This document shows, piece by piece, positions 1 through 8,274 of a DNA stretch of 64,000 nt. The stretch is from Nitrospiraceae bacterium (GTDB taxonomy: Bacteria; Nitrospirota; Nitrospiria; Nitrospirales; UBA2166), in NCBI GenBank assembly GCA_002726235.1, contig PBSN01000008.1:309390-373389 (forward strand), read 5' to 3'. The notes beneath the pieces are model-generated. The model was not told the origin of the DNA. It searched no databases and saw nothing but the letters and a program-made list of their open reading frames with translations. The stretch's first letter is position 1. Every line of letters begins with the position of its first letter. A program made the position numbers and the translations under genes.

Positions 1-93
1 GTTGCACATGCAGTGACATTTTTAGTTTCTAAAGAGGCGAGTTACATCACCGGTCAGGTTCTTCACGTGAACGGTGGCATGTTGATGACGTGA
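1..93 (+). CDS. fabG: 3-oxoacyl-ACP reductase FabG, C-terminal end only
   Basis: The window opens inside this gene; 30 codons and a TGA stop remain. The tail reads YITGQVLHVNGGMLM, the closing motif of FabG-type short-chain dehydrogenases (family knowledge: G-Q-x-L-x-V-x-G-G), where the C-terminus closes over the NADPH site. FabG reduces 3-oxoacyl-ACP in fatty acid elongation. acpP and fabF follow, the usual order of a fatty acid synthesis cluster, which supports FabG rather than another family member. The catalytic Ser-Tyr-Lys lies outside the window. Confidence 0.85.
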   Translation, partial: VAHAVTFLVSKEASYITGQVLHVNGGMLMT

Positions 94-141
94 ACATTAC
101 AAACACAATTGAACTCTATCGAGAGAAAGGAGGTGGCTCCC

Positions 142-390
142 ATGGCGGCTGATATGACTGCTGACACGAGTAGCCGCGTGCGGAAGATTATTGTCGAGCA
201 ACTGGGGGTTGACGAGAAGGATGTCACTTCCGACGCTTCATTTGTCGATAATCTAGGTGCTGATTCGCTTGATACGGTTGAGCTCGTAATGGCGTTTGAG
301 GAAGCCTTTGACGTTCAAATTCCAGATGAGGACGCAGGCAAGATACTTACGGTTCAGGACGCAGTGGACTATATTCAGCAACGCTTGTAA
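142..390 (+). CDS. acpP: Acyl carrier protein
   Basis: An 82-residue acidic protein, the usual ACP length. The motif GADSLD places the phosphopantetheine attachment serine at residue 42, and the surrounding [17 protein letters not shown] helix is typical. It carries growing acyl chains for FabG, FabF and the other synthase enzymes in the cytoplasm. I place the start at ATG 142 because AAAGGAGGTG ends 8 bases before it; an in-frame codon at 109 would add 11 residues that the family lacks. It lies 48 bases after fabG and ahead of fabF. A dispersed repeat sits in the gap to fabF. Confidence 0.96.
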   Translation: MAADMTADTSSRVRKIIVEQLGVDEKDVTSDASFVDNLGADSLDTVELVMAFEEAFDVQIPDEDAGKILTVQDAVDYIQQRL

Positions 391-412
391 TTTTTAGCAA
401 GGTGCTGAAAGA

Positions 413-480
413 GTTCGCTAGTGGTGTTCTCGTTTCATTGCCTTCTACATGTTCTCTGCATGCTCGTGCTGTCAACGGAT
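413..480 (+). repeat. Dispersed intergenic repeat, copy A (acpP-fabF gap)
   Basis: The 296-base gap between acpP and fabF has no convincing gene. Part of it matches a second gap at 43206-43290: both have AGTGG-[TC]-GTTCTCG, then a TC-rich step, then TTGCCTTC, then an ACRT-rich core. Copy A has diverged and lost the clear ACGTAC/GTACGT core of copy B. This looks like a REP-type or terminator-associated repeat; the match was made by eye and its edges are approximate. Confidence 0.5.
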
Positions 481-686
481 CTGATGTTTGATGGCGGCCA
501 TTTTCGCATTCTGCAGTGTACTGGGTGGTAGTACGAGGCACCGTGATACACGTGGAATGTGAAACGGGTTGATTTTTTTCAACAGCTGGCAAAACTGTAC
601 AGGGTATTTTCCCACCTATGAATTCTATGGTCTCGTCACGCAATTATTATAGCGTTGTCATTGCGGCAAATTGTTGAGGCGATGCC

Positions 687-1964
687 GTGAATCTTCCTAA
701 AGAAGACTGGTACGGGGAGAATCAGCCAAGACGAAGAGTTGTTGTTACCGGAATTGGGCTTGTCACTCCTCTTGGTATTGGACTCGAGGCAACCTGGGCG
801 GCTGTTTGTGAGGGACGCTCAGCTGTTCGAAGGATTACTAGGTTTGATCCGACAGACTATCCATCTCAGATCGCCGCGGAAATCATAGATTTTGTTCCAA
901 CAGACTATGTGGACAAAAAAGATGTTAAGAAAATGGATTCATTTATCCAATATGCAGTTGCGGCGAGCCGCATGGCTGTGAATGATGCTCAGTTTTCTAT
1001 CACGGCACATAATGCGGATCAAATTGGCGTGGTCATTGGATCAGGCATCGGTGGGATTCATGGGATTGAACAGACACATACGATACTTCAAGAAAAGGGA
1101 CCTTCTCGCGTTACACCTTTTTTTATTCCGATGGTTATTGGCAATATGGCCGCTGGTTTTGTCTCGATTTTTCTTGGCGCACGTGGCCCTAACTCAGGAA
1201 CTGTTACTGCCTGTGCAACAGGAACACATTGTATCGGTGATGCCTATCGCATCATTCAGCGTGGCGAAGCCAACGCAATAATCGCTGGAGGAACAGAGGC
1301 AGCGGTTACGCCTCTTACGCTTGCTGGTTTTGCGGCGTCGCGTGCGCTCTCAAAGCGGAATGATGCTCCTGAATCCGCAAGTCGTCCCTTCGATCAAGAT
1401 CGAGACGGTTTTGTTGTTGGCGAGGGCGCAGGCATTTTGTTTCTCGAAGAACTTGAACATGCCGTTAAGCGCGATGCAAAGATTTATGCGGAACTTGTTG
1501 GCTATGGTATGACAGCTGATGCATACCATATCACTGCGCCGCCGAATGATGCCAATGGTGCAGTCCGGTGTATGCAACAGACACTTCACGATTCTGCTTT
1601 ATCCCCCTCAGATGTTGGATATATTAACGCCCATGCGACCTCGACGATGGCTGATAGGCTTGAGGCGCTTGCCATTACTCGTGTATTCGGAGAGGGAACT
1701 CCAGGTATTCCTGTGAGTGCGACGAAATCAATGACTGGACATCTTCTCGGGGCTTCAGGGGGAGTTGAAGCAGCCTTTACTGTTTTGGCAATACAGAGAG
1801 GAGTTCTGCCTCCAACAATTAACCTTGATAGCCCAGATTGCGAGTATCCGCTTGATCATATTGCCAATACTGCTCGGCGGGTGCGCATTGATGTCGCTCT
1901 CTCGAACTCATTCGGATTTGGAGGAACAAATGCATCTCTCCTCTTCCGCCGATATGCATTCTAA
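687..1964 (+). CDS. fabF: 3-oxoacyl-ACP synthase II (FabF)
   Basis: Condensing enzyme that extends acyl-ACP with malonyl-ACP in fatty acid synthesis. The 425-residue protein is of normal length. The catalytic triad is visible: Cys176 in TACATGT, His316 in NAHATST and His352 in MTGHLLGASG, with the conserved Lys347 before it. The C-terminal [11 protein letters not shown] motif is intact. The start is GTG 687 with GAGG upstream; it leaves about 16 residues before the conserved VVVTGIG strand. HATST replaces the commoner HGTST, a mild variant. The 3' end overlaps the start of rnc, so the two are probably translated in succession. Confidence 0.96.
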   Translation: MNLPKEDWYGENQPRRRVVVTGIGLVTPLGIGLEATWAAVCEGRSAVRRITRFDPTDYPSQIAAEIIDFVPTDYVDKKDVKKMDSFIQYAVAASRMAVNDAQFSITAHNADQIGVVIGSGIGGIHGIEQTHTILQEKGPSRVTPFFIPMVIGNMAAGFVSIFLGARGPNSGTVTACATGTHCIGDAYRIIQRGEANAIIAGGTEAAVTPLTLAGFAASRALSKRNDAPESASRPFDQDRDGFVVGEGAGILFLEELEHAVKRDAKIYAELVGYGMTADAYHITAPPNDANGAVRCMQQTLHDSALSPSDVGYINAHATSTMADRLEALAITRVFGEGTPGIPVSATKSMTGHLLGASGGVEAAFTVLAIQRGVLPPTINLDSPDCEYPLDHIANTARRVRIDVALSNSFGFGGTNASLLFRRYAF

Positions 1965-2682
1965 ACACCTTCCGATGTCAAGAACTTCTGATGCGCTATA
2001 TGAGTTGCAAACGACACTCGGCCATTCGTTTGTTCGCATTGAACTTCTTATTGAAGCGCTCACGCATTCATCTGCATTGAATGAATGGCGGGGGAATCAT
2101 TCACATAACGAACGACTTGAATTTTTGGGGGATTCCGTTTTAGATCTGCTGATTAGTGAGTATCTTATGAGCGAGTTTCAAGAGGTCGATGAGGGTATTC
2201 TCTCAAAGATGAAAGCACGATTGGTGGGTAAGGACACTCTTGCTGCACTATCGAGGAGTCTTTCTCTAGGCTCTTATCTTTTTCTGGGGCGAGGGGAGGA
2301 GTTGAATGATGGACGTCAGAATCCCTCCATCCTGGCTGATACGCTTGAAGCAGTTATTGCTGCGGTCTACCTTGACGGAGGCCTCTCATCGGCACGTCGA
2401 TTGGTGTTGAACGTCTATCGGGAAAAGTTTAATCTCCTCAATTCAAATGGTCAGAAAACGGATGATAAAAGCCAGCTCCAAGAACTTTGCCAGCGGCGAT
2501 TTGGCTTTCTTCCTGTGTATCATCTCAGCCATACGTCTGGTCCTGATCACCATCGAACATTTGAGGTGGAGGTTCATCTTGGAAATGATCAATATGGGGC
2601 TGGGGCTGGAAGAACGAAGAAGAAAGCTGAGCAGGAGGCAGCAAAGCAGGCTTTAGTCCGACTACAGGAAATACAAGCATAA
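1930..2682 (+). CDS. rnc: Ribonuclease III
   Basis: Double-strand-specific endoribonuclease that processes rRNA precursors and structured mRNAs. With the start at 1930 it has 250 residues. The signature [12 protein letters not shown] holds catalytic Glu64 and Asp68, and ADTLEA supplies Asp137 and Glu140, all four metal ligands of the family. Residues from about 180 on form the double-stranded-RNA-binding domain, ending in the basic [15 protein letters not shown] helix. ATG 1930 lies 5 bases after GGAGG, which is itself inside the fabF codons for FGGTN, so the genes overlap by 35 bases. ATG 1954 and 1975 are alternatives without a ribosome site. Confidence 0.93.
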   Translation: MHLSSSADMHSKHLPMSRTSDALYELQTTLGHSFVRIELLIEALTHSSALNEWRGNHSHNERLEFLGDSVLDLLISEYLMSEFQEVDEGILSKMKARLVGKDTLAALSRSLSLGSYLFLGRGEELNDGRQNPSILADTLEAVIAAVYLDGGLSSARRLVLNVYREKFNLLNSNGQKTDDKSQLQELCQRRFGFLPVYHLSHTSGPDHHRTFEVEVHLGNDQYGAGAGRTKKKAEQEAAKQALVRLQEIQA

Positions 2683-2704
2683 CCAGCAAAAGGAGGCTCG
2701 TGCA

Positions 2705-3265
2705 ATGATGTTTCGACTGCTTGGGGTAGTTGTGGGTGGACTGATGTTATCAGGTGTAGCCGTGTCACAGGTCGAAGCTGGTGAGAAGTCTCCACGAGTC
2801 ATTATCGATACGAAATTTGGATCTATTGAAATCACTTTTTTCCCCAAAAAAGCTCCAAATCATGTCGAAAATTTTTTGAAATTGGCTAGATCTGGATTTT
2901 ATAATGGGACCATTTTTCATCGAATTATTCCAGGGTTTATGATCCAAGGGGGAGATCCCAACACCAAAGATGACGATGTCTCTACGTACGGAACAGGCGG
3001 GCCTGGATATACCATCAAGGCAGAGTTTAATAATCGTTCCCATGGCAGAGGCATTCTATCAATGGCACGCTCACAGGACCCTGACAGTGCTGGATCTCAA
3101 TTCTACATTGTTGTTGCTGCATCCAATTTCCTTGATGGACAATATACCGTGTTTGGAAAAGTGGTTAAGGGGATGGATGTTGTTGACGCGATTGTTTCAC
3201 AAGACCGTGATTCTCGCGACTTACCAACCCAACGTATCGAAATGATGGTTAGGGTTGAGGAGTGA
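2705..3265 (+). CDS. Exported cyclophilin-type peptidyl-prolyl isomerase
   Basis: Cis-trans prolyl isomerase that would help proteins fold in the periplasm. The 186-residue product begins with a hydrophobic segment and a likely cleavage after VEA near residue 26. The rest is a compact cyclophilin: [50 protein letters not shown] and [12 protein letters not shown] are the family's active-site blocks, with the catalytic Arg in FHRIIP. AAAGGAGG lies ahead of the ATG. It follows rnc by 22 bases and is convergent with the DmpA-type gene 19 bases away. Confidence 0.93.
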   Translation: MMFRLLGVVVGGLMLSGVAVSQVEAGEKSPRVIIDTKFGSIEITFFPKKAPNHVENFLKLARSGFYNGTIFHRIIPGFMIQGGDPNTKDDDVSTYGTGGPGYTIKAEFNNRSHGRGILSMARSQDPDSAGSQFYIVVAASNFLDGQYTVFGKVVKGMDVVDAIVSQDRDSRDLPTQRIEMMVRVEE

Positions 3266-3284
3266 GAAGTTGCTGGTTTGCTTT

Positions 3285-4460
3285 CTAGGGATTAACCAGT
3301 TGCTTAAGTTTGTCCAAAGGAATAGCTTCGGCACGGTGCCCGTCGCGACCAATCGTGGTTGTCGCCATAGCAAGAGCGTTCAGAATTGCTTCTTCGGTTG
3401 CTTCAACCACTGCACTGAAAATTGGATTGAGATAAATGTCGGAGATGATCGTCATTGAGTAGGTTCGCTCAACTGGATAATGGGGGATAGTGTTCCCAGT
3501 AGAGAACGCAAGAATAAAATCTCCGCTACCGTGGCGGCCAATCGTTCCGGTTCGCGCTAGCCCGAATGTTGCTCGTTTTGCAACGCGTTTGAGTTGACGA
3601 CTTGTTAATGGAGCGTTGGTGGCGATGATAATAATAATTGATCCTTCAGTTGTCTGTGGAGAAGATTCGGGTTTCGAAAAGTGGTGTGCCATAGGACGAC
3701 CGAGAATGGTGAGTTGATCTCGTCGTCCATGGTTTGCGTTGACAAGCACTCCAACGACATAACCTCCGTCCGATGATGGCAGGATACGTGACGAAGTCCC
3801 AATTCCACCCTTAAATCCATAACTCCTCATTCCAGTGCCTGCACCAACAGATCCCTGTTTAATATTTCCAGAACTCGCGCTTTCTAACGCAAGCATGACA
3901 TCATGTTCTGTGACATGGCGTCCTTGGGCATCGTTGAGATAACTGTCATCGCATTCTGCGACAAGGGGAGTTAATGTGTCATCGGTAATACCAATCGCGG
4001 GGTATTTTTTAAGCATCCAACTGATGATGCCATTGCCGACAAGTGGGGCGTTTAATGTATTTGTGAGAGCGATAGGATATTCAAGAAATCCGGCCTCCTC
4101 AACCCAAGCAAGACCCGTCATTTCGCCCGTGCCATTGAGCACAAAAGATCCTGCAGGCACTTTGTGATTCCATACATTGTCGCGAGGGATAATCACGGTT
4201 ACTCCTGTCCGAACTGGACCTTGCCCTGGTACAAGCGGACCATGCCCTCTGTGTAGTGTTGTATGTCCTACACGAATGCCAGGAACATCGGTGATTGCGT
4301 TAAATGTGCCGGCTGGAATAGTGCCGATAGGAACGCCGAGTTCACGGAGCGATTGGCGAATCTCAGGTGCAGTCTGGGATTGGGCAGTACCGAAGACGAA
4401 TAGGATAGTGATAAACCAGAATCCCCCGCTGCACCACGCAATAAGGGGGATTGGGCACAT
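3285..4460 (-). CDS. DmpA/BapA-type N-terminal nucleophile aminopeptidase, exported
   Basis: Peptidase family S58, which cleaves itself at Gly-Ser to make two chains and then removes N-terminal residues from peptides. The self-cleavage motif QGSVGAGTGM is present with the nucleophile Ser204, and the N-terminal ITDVPGIRVGHTT block is characteristic. The first 30 residues form a hydrophobic signal segment ending near AQSQT, so the enzyme is probably periplasmic. The start lies 4 bases after rplT, so it looks like the last gene of the thrS-rplT run, an odd place for a secreted peptidase. The physiological substrate cannot be read from sequence. Confidence 0.9.
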   Translation of the reverse strand: MCPIPLIAWCSGGFWFITILFVFGTAQSQTAPEIRQSLRELGVPIGTIPAGTFNAITDVPGIRVGHTTLHRGHGPLVPGQGPVRTGVTVIIPRDNVWNHKVPAGSFVLNGTGEMTGLAWVEEAGFLEYPIALTNTLNAPLVGNGIISWMLKKYPAIGITDDTLTPLVAECDDSYLNDAQGRHVTEHDVMLALESASSGNIKQGSVGAGTGMRSYGFKGGIGTSSRILPSSDGGYVVGVLVNANHGRRDQLTILGRPMAHHFSKPESSPQTTEGSIIIIIATNAPLTSRQLKRVAKRATFGLARTGTIGRHGSGDFILAFSTGNTIPHYPVERTYSMTIISDIYLNPIFSAVVEATEEAILNALAMATTTIGRDGHRAEAIPLDKLKQLVNP

Positions 4461-4464
4461 GGAA

Positions 4465-4833
4465 TCAACTAGGTGAGGGTGCAGGAGTTGACTTTACGGT
4501 ATCAATCATATGTGCAAATGCTTCAATATCATTCATTGCCATATCAGCAAGTACCTTCCGGTTTAATGTAAGCTTTGCACGTTTTAAGTGTGCAATTAAC
4601 TCGCTGTACGTCAATCCATGCGCTCGTGTTGCTGCATTGATTCGCGCAATCCATAAACGCCTAAAATTTCGTTTTTTGATCCGACGATCTCTGTAGGCAA
4701 ATCGTAATGCGCGGTCGACCGCTTCGGTTGCCTGACGATACAGTCGGCTTCGACCTCCGAAGTAGCCTTTGGCTAACTTCAGGCGCTTTTTCCTGCGAAG
4801 ATGTGTCTTAGGTCCTCCTTTTACCCTCGGCAT
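4465..4833 (-). CDS. rplT: 50S ribosomal protein bL20
   Basis: Early-assembling protein of the large ribosomal subunit. The 122-residue basic protein starts MPRVKGG and has the family's [23 protein letters not shown] block and the [18 protein letters not shown] block. It lies 46 bases after rpmI. In other bacteria bL20 represses its own operon by binding mRNA ahead of rpmI; whether that happens here was not tested. Confidence 0.97.
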   Translation of the reverse strand: MPRVKGGPKTHLRRKKRLKLAKGYFGGRSRLYRQATEAVDRALRFAYRDRRIKKRNFRRLWIARINAATRAHGLTYSELIAHLKRAKLTLNRKVLADMAMNDIEAFAHMIDTVKSTPAPSPS

Positions 4834-4879
4834 GATGCACTCCTTATAGCATAGTGAAATGAATGCGTGCGAACGTCAT

Positions 4880-5083
4880 TTATTTCGTAGGAAGTAATCG
4901 ATTAAACATGCGATTGACAGTTGCGTCCACTACTGCTGCCCCTTTTAGATTGCGCTTTTGCCCTCGCGATTTCGTGGTGAGAAGATGACGAAGCGACGCT
5001 TTTCGGCGCAGATATTTTCCCGATCCAGTAACTTTCACTCGCTTTGCCGTACCACGATGAGTTTTTAGCTTTAACCCTGCCAT
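4880..5083 (-). CDS. rpmI: 50S ribosomal protein bL35
   Basis: Small basic ribosomal protein of 67 residues, with the expected KLKTHRGTAKRVKVTGSGK and RHLLTTKSRGQKRNL blocks. It lies between infC (20 bases upstream) and rplT in the order conserved in most bacteria. Ribosome site AGGAG precedes the ATG. Confidence 0.97.
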   Translation of the reverse strand: MAGLKLKTHRGTAKRVKVTGSGKYLRRKASLRHLLTTKSRGQKRNLKGAAVVDATVNRMFNRLLPTK

Positions 5084-5103
5084 TATTCTCCTCGCTATCG
5101 TGT

Positions 5104-5616
5104 TTATGATGATTTTGGTGAAAGGAGCATGACCATGAAACGGCCTTCAATCCGATAAGGTTGCTCCACTTGGCCGTGATCAGCAATGCCCTGAACAATC
5201 AGATCCATCAGTAGCTTTCCACGTTCTGCATGTTCCATTTCGCGTCCTCGGAATACGAGAATGACCTTTGTTTTATGCCCATGATCCAAGAAAGAGTTAA
5301 TATGCTTGATCTTTGTATTCAAGTCATGGATCCCGGTTCGAAGTCGTATTTTTGCCTCCTTGACTTGTGTTGATTTTTGATGAGATCTGTTTGCATGTTC
5401 CTTTTTATTGGTCTCATACATATACTTTCCATAATCCATAATCCGGCAGACCGGCGGATGAGCCATTGGCGCCACCTCCACCAAGTCGTATCCTCCGTCA
5501 AGCGCCTGCCGAATTGCATTGGCGGTCTGTAAGATACCAAGTTGATCGCCCTCTGGTCCAATGACGCGAACTTCAGCCGTTCGGATTCGTTGATTAACAC
5601 GAAGTTTCTGAACGAT
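5104..5616 (-). CDS. infC: Translation initiation factor IF-3, ATC start codon
   Basis: IF-3 binds the 30S subunit, checks the start codon and initiator tRNA, and keeps the subunits apart. The N-terminal domain opens with VNQRIRTAEVRVIGPEGDQL and the linker has CRIMDYGKY. The C-terminal domain carries the RGREMEH block. The first in-frame ATG (5484) would remove the entire N-terminal domain, and an in-frame stop lies 24 bases upstream of the proposed start. The only fitting start is ATC at 5616, placed 6 bases after GGAGG. It gives 170 residues, the normal length. Non-standard AUU/AUC starts on infC are well known and let IF-3 repress itself. Confidence 0.93.
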   Translation of the reverse strand: MVQKLRVNQRIRTAEVRVIGPEGDQLGILQTANAIRQALDGGYDLVEVAPMAHPPVCRIMDYGKYMYETNKKEHANRSHQKSTQVKEAKIRLRTGIHDLNTKIKHINSFLDHGHKTKVILVFRGREMEHAERGKLLMDLIVQGIADHGQVEQPYRIEGRFMVMLLSPKSS

Positions 5617-5620
5617 AGGC

Positions 5621-5627
5621 CACCTCC
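5621..5627 (-). promoter_or_regulatory. Shine-Dalgarno sequence that decides the infC start
   Basis: Read on the minus strand as GGAGGTG, in the 28-base gap after thrS. Its distance to the ATC at 5616 is optimal. A GTG within the coding region opens only a shadow frame (to 5319), so this site serves the ATC start. Confidence 0.75.
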
Positions 5628-5644
5628 CTAAATTCTACGTTATC

Positions 5645-7591
5645 TCATGATTGAGTGGGTGCAGGAGATGCGGAAGAGTATTCCAATATCTCTGCAGTTA
5701 ACATCTTAATAAATGGGACAAGCTTCATTGTACCCGCTTGCCCTTCTTTTCGTTTTCGAACTGATACAGTGCTTGCTGCCACTTCCTTATCTCCAACAAT
5801 GATCATATATGGGACTTTTGCCGTTTCCGCCTCGCGGATCTTAAGATTTATTTTTTCGGATCTCAGATCTGCTTCTGCACGAAAGCCATGTTGCTTTAAT
5901 TCTACGATGATGTTGCTCGCATAAGAGGATTGGGTTTCGCCTAGGGTCAACACCTTGACTTGAACTGGAGCAAGCCAGGCTGGAAACGCACCATCAAAAT
6001 GTTCAATGAGAACACCAATAAATCGCTCGAGGGAGCCAAAGATTGCTCGGTGAATCATAATCGGTTGATGAGGTTTTCCATCGGGGCCGGTAAATGCCAA
6101 TTCAAAACGCTGAGGAAGGTTAAAGTCTAGCTGAATGGTAGAACATTGCCATGAGCGTTCCAACACATCGCGAATTTGTATGTCAATCTTTGGTCCGTAG
6201 AATGCTCCTTCTCCGGGATCGATCGTATAGGAAACCTTTAGGGCATGTAAAGCGGATTTGAGTGCATCTGTAGCATGCTGCCAATCTTCAGCTGAACCTA
6301 CAGCATGGTCGGGGCGGGTTGAGAGAAATATTTCAAAGTCTTCAAAGCCAAAACGCCGTAGCGTTGAAAAAGTGAACTTAAGGATGTCAGCAACTTCTTC
6401 GGCTAGTTGCTCAGGACGGCAGAAAATATGGGCATCATCTTGAGTAAAGCCTCGAACACGCTTTAGCCCCTCAAGAACCCCGGAAAGTTCACGACGGTAG
6501 ACGGTACCGAGTTCGGCCCAACGCAAGGGAAGGTCACGATAGCTTCGTAAACGTGATTTGTAGATCACAATATGGAACGGACAGTTCATCGGTTTCAGTT
6601 GGTAGGGGTTGTCCTCTGCCGAGATCGGTGAAAACATGCTTTCGTGATAGAAGTCAAGATGTCCGCTCTGCTTCCAGAGATCGAGGCGGGCAATGTGTGG
6701 GGAATAGACAAGCTCGTATCCGCGTTCAATATGTTGCTCGCGCCAAAATGTTTCAATAAGATGTCTGACCATTGCACCTTTCGGGTGCCACAAAATAAGT
6801 CCTGAGCCTGTTTCCTCACTGACGGAGAAGAGATCAAGCTCTTTTCCAATCTTTCTATGGTCTCGACGTTTAGCTTCTTCGAGCAGGAGGAGATGTTGAT
6901 CAAGTTCTTCCTGTGTCGGAAATGAAATTCCGTATATTCTTTGGAGCATGGGATTCTGCTTGTCTCCACGCCAATAAGCTCCTGCCACGGACAACACCTT
7001 GAATGCTCCGATTTGTCCCGTCGACGTCATGTGTGGCCCACGACAGAGATCAATGAAATTTCCTTGCCTATACATGGATACGGATGGATCGGCAATGGCC
7101 TTAATAATCTCAACCTTATACGACTCATCGCGTTCCTGGAATAATGGTATAGCGCCTTCTTGGGAGGACTCTATGCGTTCAAGGGGATAATCCGCTTTCA
7201 CGATCGAATGCACTTCCTCTTCTATCCGATTGAGATCCTCGGGAGTGAAGGCTCGGTCAAATCCAAAATCATAGTAAAACCCAGCATCAATGGGGGGGCC
7301 AATAGCTAATTTTGCTAGAGGGAAGACAGTTTGTACCGCTTGAGCAAGAATATGAGCACTCGTATGCCAATACACTTCTTTTCCGAGTTTCGAATCAAAG
7401 GTGAGGGGTTTGAGTGAGACATTTGATGTTAGTACGGTTGAAAGATCAACCGCGATACCATCGGCTTCTGCAGCCAAAAGTGTGCGGTTGTTTGGGAGGG
7501 TGTAGCCCGCTATGGCTTCAAACGCAGTAACCCCAGATTCGTACGAGCGGCGAGATTTATCTGGGTATGTTACTTCAATCATATTAGCCAT
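5645..7591 (-). CDS. thrS: Threonyl-tRNA synthetase
   Basis: Charges tRNA-Thr with threonine. The 648 residues show the full class II layout: TGS domain (about 1-60), the editing domain with HTSAH (His76, His80) and DLCRGPH (Cys183, His187), the catalytic core with zinc ligands Cys337 in KPMNCPFH and His388 in QDDAHIF, and a C-terminal anticodon-binding domain. The start is ATG 7591; the ribosome site is weak. It is the first protein gene after tRNA-Val, which lies 37 bases upstream on the same strand, and infC follows 28 bases downstream. Confidence 0.97.
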   Translation of the reverse strand: MANMIEVTYPDKSRRSYESGVTAFEAIAGYTLPNNRTLLAAEADGIAVDLSTVLTSNVSLKPLTFDSKLGKEVYWHTSAHILAQAVQTVFPLAKLAIGPPIDAGFYYDFGFDRAFTPEDLNRIEEEVHSIVKADYPLERIESSQEGAIPLFQERDESYKVEIIKAIADPSVSMYRQGNFIDLCRGPHMTSTGQIGAFKVLSVAGAYWRGDKQNPMLQRIYGISFPTQEELDQHLLLLEEAKRRDHRKIGKELDLFSVSEETGSGLILWHPKGAMVRHLIETFWREQHIERGYELVYSPHIARLDLWKQSGHLDFYHESMFSPISAEDNPYQLKPMNCPFHIVIYKSRLRSYRDLPLRWAELGTVYRRELSGVLEGLKRVRGFTQDDAHIFCRPEQLAEEVADILKFTFSTLRRFGFEDFEIFLSTRPDHAVGSAEDWQHATDALKSALHALKVSYTIDPGEGAFYGPKIDIQIRDVLERSWQCSTIQLDFNLPQRFELAFTGPDGKPHQPIMIHRAIFGSLERFIGVLIEHFDGAFPAWLAPVQVKVLTLGETQSSYASNIIVELKQHGFRAEADLRSEKINLKIREAETAKVPYMIIVGDKEVAASTVSVRKRKEGQAGTMKLVPFIKMLTAEILEYSSASPAPTQS

Positions 7592-7628
7592 TATTGTGAG
7601 CGAGGCGGGTGAGTTTTCGAGAAGACAA

Positions 7629-7703
7629 TGGTAGGCGCGGGCGGTTTTGAACCGCCGACTTCTACCGTGTCAAGGTAGCGCTCTCCCCCTGAGCTACGCG
7701 CCT
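7629..7703 (-). tRNA. tRNA-Val (GAC)
   Basis: A complete cloverleaf on the minus strand. The acceptor stem pairs AGGCGCG with CGCGCCT, the D arm is TAGCTCAG, the anticodon loop is TTGACAC (anticodon GAC, reads GTC and GTT), the T loop is TTCAAAA, and the discriminator is A. CCA is encoded. It lies between a strong promoter and thrS, so the tRNA may be cut from the leader of the thrS-infC-rpmI-rplT transcript. Confidence 0.95.
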
Positions 7704-7772
7704 AAACCATGATGTTGTCGAGAAGAGCGGATGGAAGTCTTCGTTGTCATGTTGTGCAAAAAGTACCACCGA

Positions 7773-7801
7773 AATATATCAGTCTAGCTCTGAGCGGTCA
7801 A
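7773..7801 (-). promoter_or_regulatory. Sigma-70-type promoter for tRNA-Val and probably thrS operon
   Basis: On the minus strand TTGACC and TATATT (five of six matches each) are separated by 17 bases. Transcription would begin about 60-65 bases ahead of the tRNA 5' end, leaving a short leader to be removed. Confidence 0.7.
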
Positions 7802-7919
7802 GGGGAAAGCCGTGCAGGCACGGAAATGGACGCAAATCAACGTGATAGCCAGTGCGGCCAGAGGTTTAACCCGATACAACGCTTACTATTGGTGATGGCT
7901 GCTAGCAGAGGTTTTTCCG

Positions 7920-8216
7920 TCAAGGATCGTTATCTGGAATTGTAGGACGATGGATTTGAAGATCTCGGATTTTTTTTCGAAGAGTATTTCGATTTAGTCC
8001 AAGGACGTGTGCGGTCTGCGCTTGGTTCCATTTCATTTCTGCAAGGATTTTTGTAATGAGAGTTTTTTCAACTGCACGGATGAGTAAGGGGTGAAGGTTT
8101 CGCGCTCCACACCGGGTCATACGATTGGCAAACTCTCCGACTTTAACTTCGAGCGATTCTTCGGGGTTTTCGTTTTGTTGCATTGGATTTGAAGCCACGC
8201 CCAATGTTCCTTTCAT
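7920..8216 (-). CDS. Fis-type helix-turn-helix protein
   Basis: A 98-residue protein whose C-terminal half is a Fis/NtrC-type DNA-binding domain (HTH_8): EKTLITKILAEMKWNQAQTAHVLGLNRNTLRKKIRDLQI, given here only as family description of residues about 49-87. The N-terminal half is weakly conserved. It has no receiver or ATPase domain, so it is a free-standing nucleoid or transcription factor. It follows murJ by 58 bases on the same strand. GTG eighteen bases inside, behind AAAGGA, is an alternative start. Targets are unknown. Confidence 0.8.
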   Translation of the reverse strand: MKGTLGVASNPMQQNENPEESLEVKVGEFANRMTRCGARNLHPLLIRAVEKTLITKILAEMKWNQAQTAHVLGLNRNTLRKKIRDLQIHRPTIPDNDP

Positions 8217-8274
8217 CTCGAGAAAAAGTCAAGGGCAGGATTGGTCTCTTCGATATGGTTCATCCAATTAGGGG

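Noticed and set aside
1765-1929. Upstream extension of rnc inside fabF
   Set aside because: The added residues are a shadow of fabF and exceed normal RNase III length; ATG 1930 has a good ribosome site.
5319-5600. Open frame with GTG start behind the infC ribosome site
   Set aside because: Its translation lacks any family features and it overlaps the well-conserved IF3 frame entirely.
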